Position numbers and translations under genes: made by a program. A stretch of 64,000 nucleotides of DNA, from contig JBBAFU010000004.1 of NCBI GenBank assembly GCA_041655275.1, positions 124,001 to 188,000 on the forward strand. Reading direction: 5' to 3'. How positions within the stretch are numbered: the first letter of the stretch is position 1; every line of letters begins with the position of its first letter. The notes under the pieces were generated by a model. It was not told where the DNA came from. It saw only the letters and a list, made by a program, of their open reading frames with translations, and did not search any database. Shown piece after piece: positions 60,878 to 64,000 of this stretch. The DNA is from JAJYRX01 sp041655275. GTDB taxonomy: Bacteria; Pseudomonadota; Gammaproteobacteria; Burkholderiales; Burkholderiaceae_B.

Positions 60878-61372
60878 CTACATCAGGCCGGCTTCGGCGA
60901 ATGAGTACGGGGTGCCCTGGCCGACGATGAGGTGATCGAGCACTCTCACGTCAATCAGCGCCAACGCAGCCTTGAGCGTTTGAGTCATCGTGCGGTCGGC
61001 GCTCGACGGCTCCGTGCAGCCCGAAGGGTGTTGATGACAAAAAATGACTGCGGAGGCATTCAGTTCCAGGGCACGCTGCACGATCGGGCGCGCATGCACC
61101 GAGGTTGAATGGACCGTGCCTCTGAACATCGGCTCGTAGGCCAGCACCTCGTGCATGCTGTTAAGGAACACGATGGCGAAGATTTCGTTGGGCTCGGCGG
61201 CCAGTTTCAGATGTAGATAGTCCCTGACGGCGGCAGGCCGCTCCAGGGATGGCCCCTTCTTGAAGACCCGCTGTTCCAGCAACGCGATGGCTTGCCGGAT
61301 GATCCAGTCATCGGATTGGGACGCAGGGGAAAAACGTGGCTCCACGCAGGAGTCATTGACGACGAGAGACAT
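60878..61372 (-). CDS. radC: RadC-like JAB/MPN-domain protein
   Basis: 164-residue RadC (DUF2466) protein. The JAB1/MPN metal motif reads SAVIFCHQHPSGCTEPSSADRTMTQ, with H-x-H and the distal Ser/Asp, compared with the usual HNHPSG; the upstream FAIVFLNSMHEVLAYEPMFRGTVHSTSVHARPIV is typical. The ATG at 61372 follows GGAGG. RadC-like genes are common on ICEs; a role in DNA repair is not established. Confidence 0.92.
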   Translation of the reverse strand: MSLVVNDSCVEPRFSPASQSDDWIIRQAIALLEQRVFKKGPSLERPAAVRDYLHLKLAAEPNEIFAIVFLNSMHEVLAYEPMFRGTVHSTSVHARPIVQRALELNASAVIFCHQHPSGCTEPSSADRTMTQTLKAALALIDVRVLDHLIVGQGTPYSFAEAGLM

Positions 61373-61552
61373 GGCGAACCTCCAGAATGTGAACGGAGGA
61401 CGCCACCCTGGGAGGGCAAGCCCTCCTGGGGATAAAACAGCGGAACAAGGTGCATCCACCACCGCGCAGCGGTGATTGTTCGCAGCCAGGATGCGAAGCG
61501 AACGGGTCGCGGTCAGCGCGGCAAGCCGCGCCGTAGCCTCCAAGACCGAGGG

Positions 61553-62338
61553 CTACCTGGGCATGTCGCCGACAACGTCGGCAGGCATTTCGGATGTGGG
61601 GGCGGCGGGTGAAGCTGCCGCGTCGCTGGCCATGTCCCCGGCCGCCAGCATGTCCATGGCCGACAGCAGGGCATCGCCCTCGATGGGCCCCTGCAGCAGG
61701 ATGGCCTGGCCCGTCTGGCGATCCAGCAGCCGCAGCGACGGCGTGGCGGTCACGCCGCTCTTGGTGGCTTCCGCGGCCTGCGCGCGGATGGCCACGTTGG
61801 GCCGCTCGCTCGCCATGCACTGTTCGATGGCTGACGTTGTTTCGGGGTAACGCAAGCCAGCGGGCAAGCCCTGGCCGTCGCTGCGCGTGTGGGCATAGAC
61901 CCATTCGACCGCCTGCCAGAACGCTGCATGCCCGCCCACTTCGGCGGCGCACTCGGCCAGACGTGCCTCGGCCGACGCGGCAGGCTCATGCGCGGCCAGC
62001 GGCTGGTGATGCCATTGCAGTGTGACGTCGGTGTTGTTGCCGACCCACCGCTTGAGCTGCGGGAAGTACTCCCGGCAGAACGGGCATTCCAGGTCGGCAT
62101 AGAGCGTCAGCGTGAAGCGGCCTTCCGGGTTGCCCATCTGCCAGGGTGGCCCAGCGACCTGTGCCGTGCTGGCCGGCGCGGGCGACGGCGCTGAGGATTC
62201 GCCGGGCGTCCGGGACACCAGCCAGGTCAGCAGCAGCGCGACCAGCACGGCAGCCAATACCCAGGGCCAGCGAGGCCGCCAGCGGCGACGGCGGAACGCC
62301 TGGACCTGCATCGGAATGGAAGGACGTTTCTGTTCCAT
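61553..62338 (-). CDS. DsbA-family thiol-disulfide protein of the ICE
   Basis: 261 residues: a basic cytoplasmic lead, a membrane helix (WPWVLAAVLVALLLTWLV), then a thioredoxin fold with LYADLECPFCREYFPQL (CPFC active site), an inserted helical part and TKSGVTATPSLRLLD (cis-Pro). It probably forms disulfides in Cys-rich mating proteins such as the TraU-like and TraH-like products. It lies 13 bp after the traC ATPase gene. Confidence 0.9.
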   Translation of the reverse strand: MEQKRPSIPMQVQAFRRRRWRPRWPWVLAAVLVALLLTWLVSRTPGESSAPSPAPASTAQVAGPPWQMGNPEGRFTLTLYADLECPFCREYFPQLKRWVGNNTDVTLQWHHQPLAAHEPAASAEARLAECAAEVGGHAAFWQAVEWVYAHTRSDGQGLPAGLRYPETTSAIEQCMASERPNVAIRAQAAEATKSGVTATPSLRLLDRQTGQAILLQGPIEGDALLSAMDMLAAGDMASDAAASPAAPTSEMPADVVGDMPR

Positions 62339-62351
62339 GGCGTTCTCCGGT

Positions 62352-64000
62352 TTACGACAGTTTCAGGGCCGGCGACTCGATGCCGCGGGCCTGGTCGATC
62401 TTCTCGGCCACCTTGAAAGCCGCTTCCAGTTCGGTGCTGCCGTACTGCTGCATGAGCTGGTAGCGTTCGGCCTTCTCCTCGGGTTCTGTCTGCGCGAGGG
62501 CGAGGTACAGGGACGGCGGCACGGCGCGGAACAGCACTTCCATGCTCTTGGAGAGGATGACGCCTTCGGTGAATTTCCCCGCCTCTTTGCGCGCCGAAAG
62601 CATCAGCGCCTTCTGCGCGGGCGAGAGTTCGCGGAACCGCGCGATCTTCTCGACTTCATCGGGCGGCATGCTGAGACAGATCCACCACTCGATCATGTTG
62701 AGCATGGGCTCCGCGGCGCGCGGCAAGTCGTCGATGTTCTGCGTCGCGAGCCAGAACCAGGCCCCCAATTTCCTCCACATCTTTGTAATTTTCACGACAT
62801 AGGGCGCGAGCAGCGGGTTCTTCGTGATGATGTGGCCTTCGTCGGTGACGTTGATGATCGGGCGGCCCAGGTACTGGTCGCGCTCGGCGATGTTGTTCAC
62901 CGTGCTGATCAGGCTGATGTAGGCGATGGAGAGCTGGGCGTTGTAGCCCTCCCGTGCATAGGTCGCCAGATCGACCAAGGTGATGTCGGCTTCGGGCCAC
63001 GGCGTGCCGTCGCGGTCGAACATCTCGCCGTCCGTGCCTTGGCAGAACATATCCATCGCGTCCGCCATCTCCAGCAGCCGCACGCGCCGCATTTCGGGCA
63101 GCGTCGGCTCCTGGCCGCGAGTGCGCAGTGCGTTGCGCACGTCGCGCGTGAGCACCGTGCGCTTCTCGGCCACGCAGTGCTCGGCGGCGTCGAGGATGCA
63201 CTGGCGGATCAGCGAGCGGTCGGCCCGCGTCATCCGGGCTTCTTCCTTGTCCTCGCCGCCCGTGATCATCAGCCGTGCCGTGATCTCCAGTTCGCCGAGC
63301 ACGTCCCGCTGTTCATCCGCCTCCATGGCCGACGCATCCGGTGGCAGGTCTTCGTCCAGCGCGTCGGCATCGAGGGTCTGCACGTCGCTCGGCGTTTCGA
63401 TCAGCCGGCGCGCATCCGCGAACGGTGCCAGGCTGATGCCGGAGCCTGGGGCCAGTTTGACCCGGTTCACCGTCAGTCCGAGCCTGCGCGCGAAATCGCT
63501 GAAAAGGCCGAAACTGTTGCCGGCCTCCACGATGAACAGCCTCGGGCGGTATATCGCCGTGACCTGGTTCAAGAGGTTGTTGAGCGTCGCTGACTTGCCC
63601 GAGCCGGTAGGGCCGAACAGGAACAGGTGGGCGTTCATCTGCCGATCTAGGCGATTGAGCGGATCGAAGGTGATCGGGCCGCCACCACGGTTGAACATCG
63701 TGATGCCGGGGTGCCCCGTGCCTTGGGCGCGCCCCCACACCGGCGACACGTTCGCGATGTGCTGCGCGAACATCAGTTGGGTGTACCACCTGCGCCGATC
63801 CTGGCCGGGGTTGTAGCAGCACGGCAACCAGCGCAAGTAGCTGTTGAGCGGTGCCACCTCGTCGTCCTCGCGCACCGGCTGCAAGCCGGCATTGAGCATC
63901 ACGTTCGCCAGGTCCAGGCCGCGCCGGTCCAGTTCCGCTTCGTCAGGTCCGCGCAAGTAAAACGCCAGCGTCCCCCGGTAGAGCTTGTGCGCGCTGCCGA
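62352..64000 (-). CDS. traC: VirB4/TraC-type conjugation ATPase, N-terminus outside window
   Basis: At least 549 residues of the mating-pair ATPase that powers type IV secretion. Walker A is FGPTGSGKSATLNNLLNQV; then FIVEAGNSFGLFSDFARRLG, VTDEGHIITKNPLLAPYVVKITK (Walker B-like) and WFWLATQNIDDLPRAAEPMLNM follow. It matches TIGR03744/PFL_4706-type ATPases of GI-type ICEs. The frame is open to the window edge (GTLAFYLRGPDEAE near 63,960). The stop is 13 bp before the DsbA-like gene. Confidence 0.94.
   Translation of the reverse strand, partial: GSAHKLYRGTLAFYLRGPDEAELDRRGLDLANVMLNAGLQPVREDDEVAPLNSYLRWLPCCYNPGQDRRRWYTQLMFAQHIANVSPVWGRAQGTGHPGITMFNRGGGPITFDPLNRLDRQMNAHLFLFGPTGSGKSATLNNLLNQVTAIYRPRLFIVEAGNSFGLFSDFARRLGLTVNRVKLAPGSGISLAPFADARRLIETPSDVQTLDADALDEDLPPDASAMEADEQRDVLGELEITARLMITGGEDKEEARMTRADRSLIRQCILDAAEHCVAEKRTVLTRDVRNALRTRGQEPTLPEMRRVRLLEMADAMDMFCQGTDGEMFDRDGTPWPEADITLVDLATYAREGYNAQLSIAYISLISTVNNIAERDQYLGRPIINVTDEGHIITKNPLLAPYVVKITKMWRKLGAWFWLATQNIDDLPRAAEPMLNMIEWWICLSMPPDEVEKIARFRELSPAQKALMLSARKEAGKFTEGVILSKSMEVLFRAVPPSLYLALAQTEPEEKAERYQLMQQYGSTELEAAFKVAEKIDQARGIESPALKLS

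Larger units (their letters stand above)
10872..64000. mobile_element. ICEclc/PAGI-2-like integrative and conjugative element, right end outside window
   Basis: The element starts at tRNA-Gly and contains a P4-type integrase, a MobH relaxase, and TraG, TraC and TIGR03755/03756/03757-type genes with DUF3742 and RadC-like genes, a set characteristic of genomic-island-type (GI) type IV secretion ICEs. About 40 kb of cargo lies between integrase and relaxase. The distal conjugation genes and attR lie beyond 64,000. Confidence 0.9.

Noticed and set aside
62112..63593. 493-codon plus-strand open frame opposite traC
   Set aside because: No recognisable family; the opposite strand encodes the VirB4-like ATPase with a Walker A motif.
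1..64000. CRISPR array, phage structural genes or a known defence system
   Set aside because: No regularly spaced repeats and no Cas, capsid, restriction-modification or similar proteins were seen; the RES pair is the only toxin-antitoxin module recognised.
51333..64000. attR copy of the tRNA-Gly 3' end
   Set aside because: No second TTTCCCGCTCCA sequence was noticed, so the element must extend beyond the window.

Overview
The window joins a conserved betaproteobacterial chromosome segment (1 to about 10,890) to the start of a large integrative and conjugative element (ICE, about 10,872 to beyond 64,000). The chromosomal gene order dnaK-grpE-gamma-CA-hemH-hrcA / nadK-recN / fur / bamE-dapB / murB, the high GC content and the protein sequences fit Burkholderiales, most like Alcaligenaceae (Bordetella/Achromobacter/Castellaniella type). 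The host assignment is inference from gene order and protein character.

Chromosome (1-10,890): heat-shock chaperones dnaK (cut by the window edge) and grpE behind a clear sigma32-type promoter, a gamma-carbonic-anhydrase-like protein, ferrochelatase, the heat-shock repressor HrcA, NAD kinase, RecN, Fur, BamE, DapB, MurB and tRNA-Gly(GCC). The 3' end of the tRNA is the presumed attL site.

ICE entry zone (10,890-15,250): a tRNA terminator, a P4/ICEclc-type tyrosine integrase with an unusual C-terminal extension, a LysR effector domain without its helix-turn-helix, a divergent XRE regulator with a palindromic operator candidate, and a full LysR regulator. The LysR genes and the gap after them are visibly AT-richer than their neighbours.

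Cargo 1 (15,300-37,700) is a storage/fermentation/envelope island. phaB, phasin and phaC face a TetR gene that heads an ABC efflux operon (membrane protein, HlyD adaptor, double ATPase, two permeases, outer-membrane lipoprotein). Iron alcohol dehydrogenase, a DUF2892 protein, a beta-CASP RNase, a LOG-family protein, an LpxR-like protein, cytochrome c', acetate kinase, a divergent phosphoketolase-family protein and a lipoprotein hydrolase follow. Two near-identical inverted 25-bp sites in front of phaC and tetR suggest one repressor for both arms.

Cargo 2 (37,785-45,122) is an extracytosolic flavin electron-transfer set: a PepSY protein with a two-component system, cytochrome b561, a second PepSY protein, a DUF2271 protein with a flavinylation-like motif, a PepSY-TM/flavodoxin/NADPH-reductase fusion and ApbE. 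Cargo 3 (45,217-51,332) holds an HMA metallochaperone, a P1B-type ATPase with CPG in place of CPC, two Crp/Fnr regulators each followed by a copy of the same small secreted protein with the same upstream dyad, and two further small genes.

Conjugation core (51,464-64,000): an IS remnant marks the cargo/core border. Then come a MobH-type TraI relaxase, a RES-type toxin-antitoxin pair, DUF3742, TraG-like, TIGR03755/03756/03757-type proteins, a RadC-like protein, a DsbA-like protein and the VirB4-like TraC ATPase, which runs off the window. The integrase tail and the RES antitoxin share a homologous roughly 90-residue domain, the most unexpected link in the window. The ICE right end (attR) was not found here.
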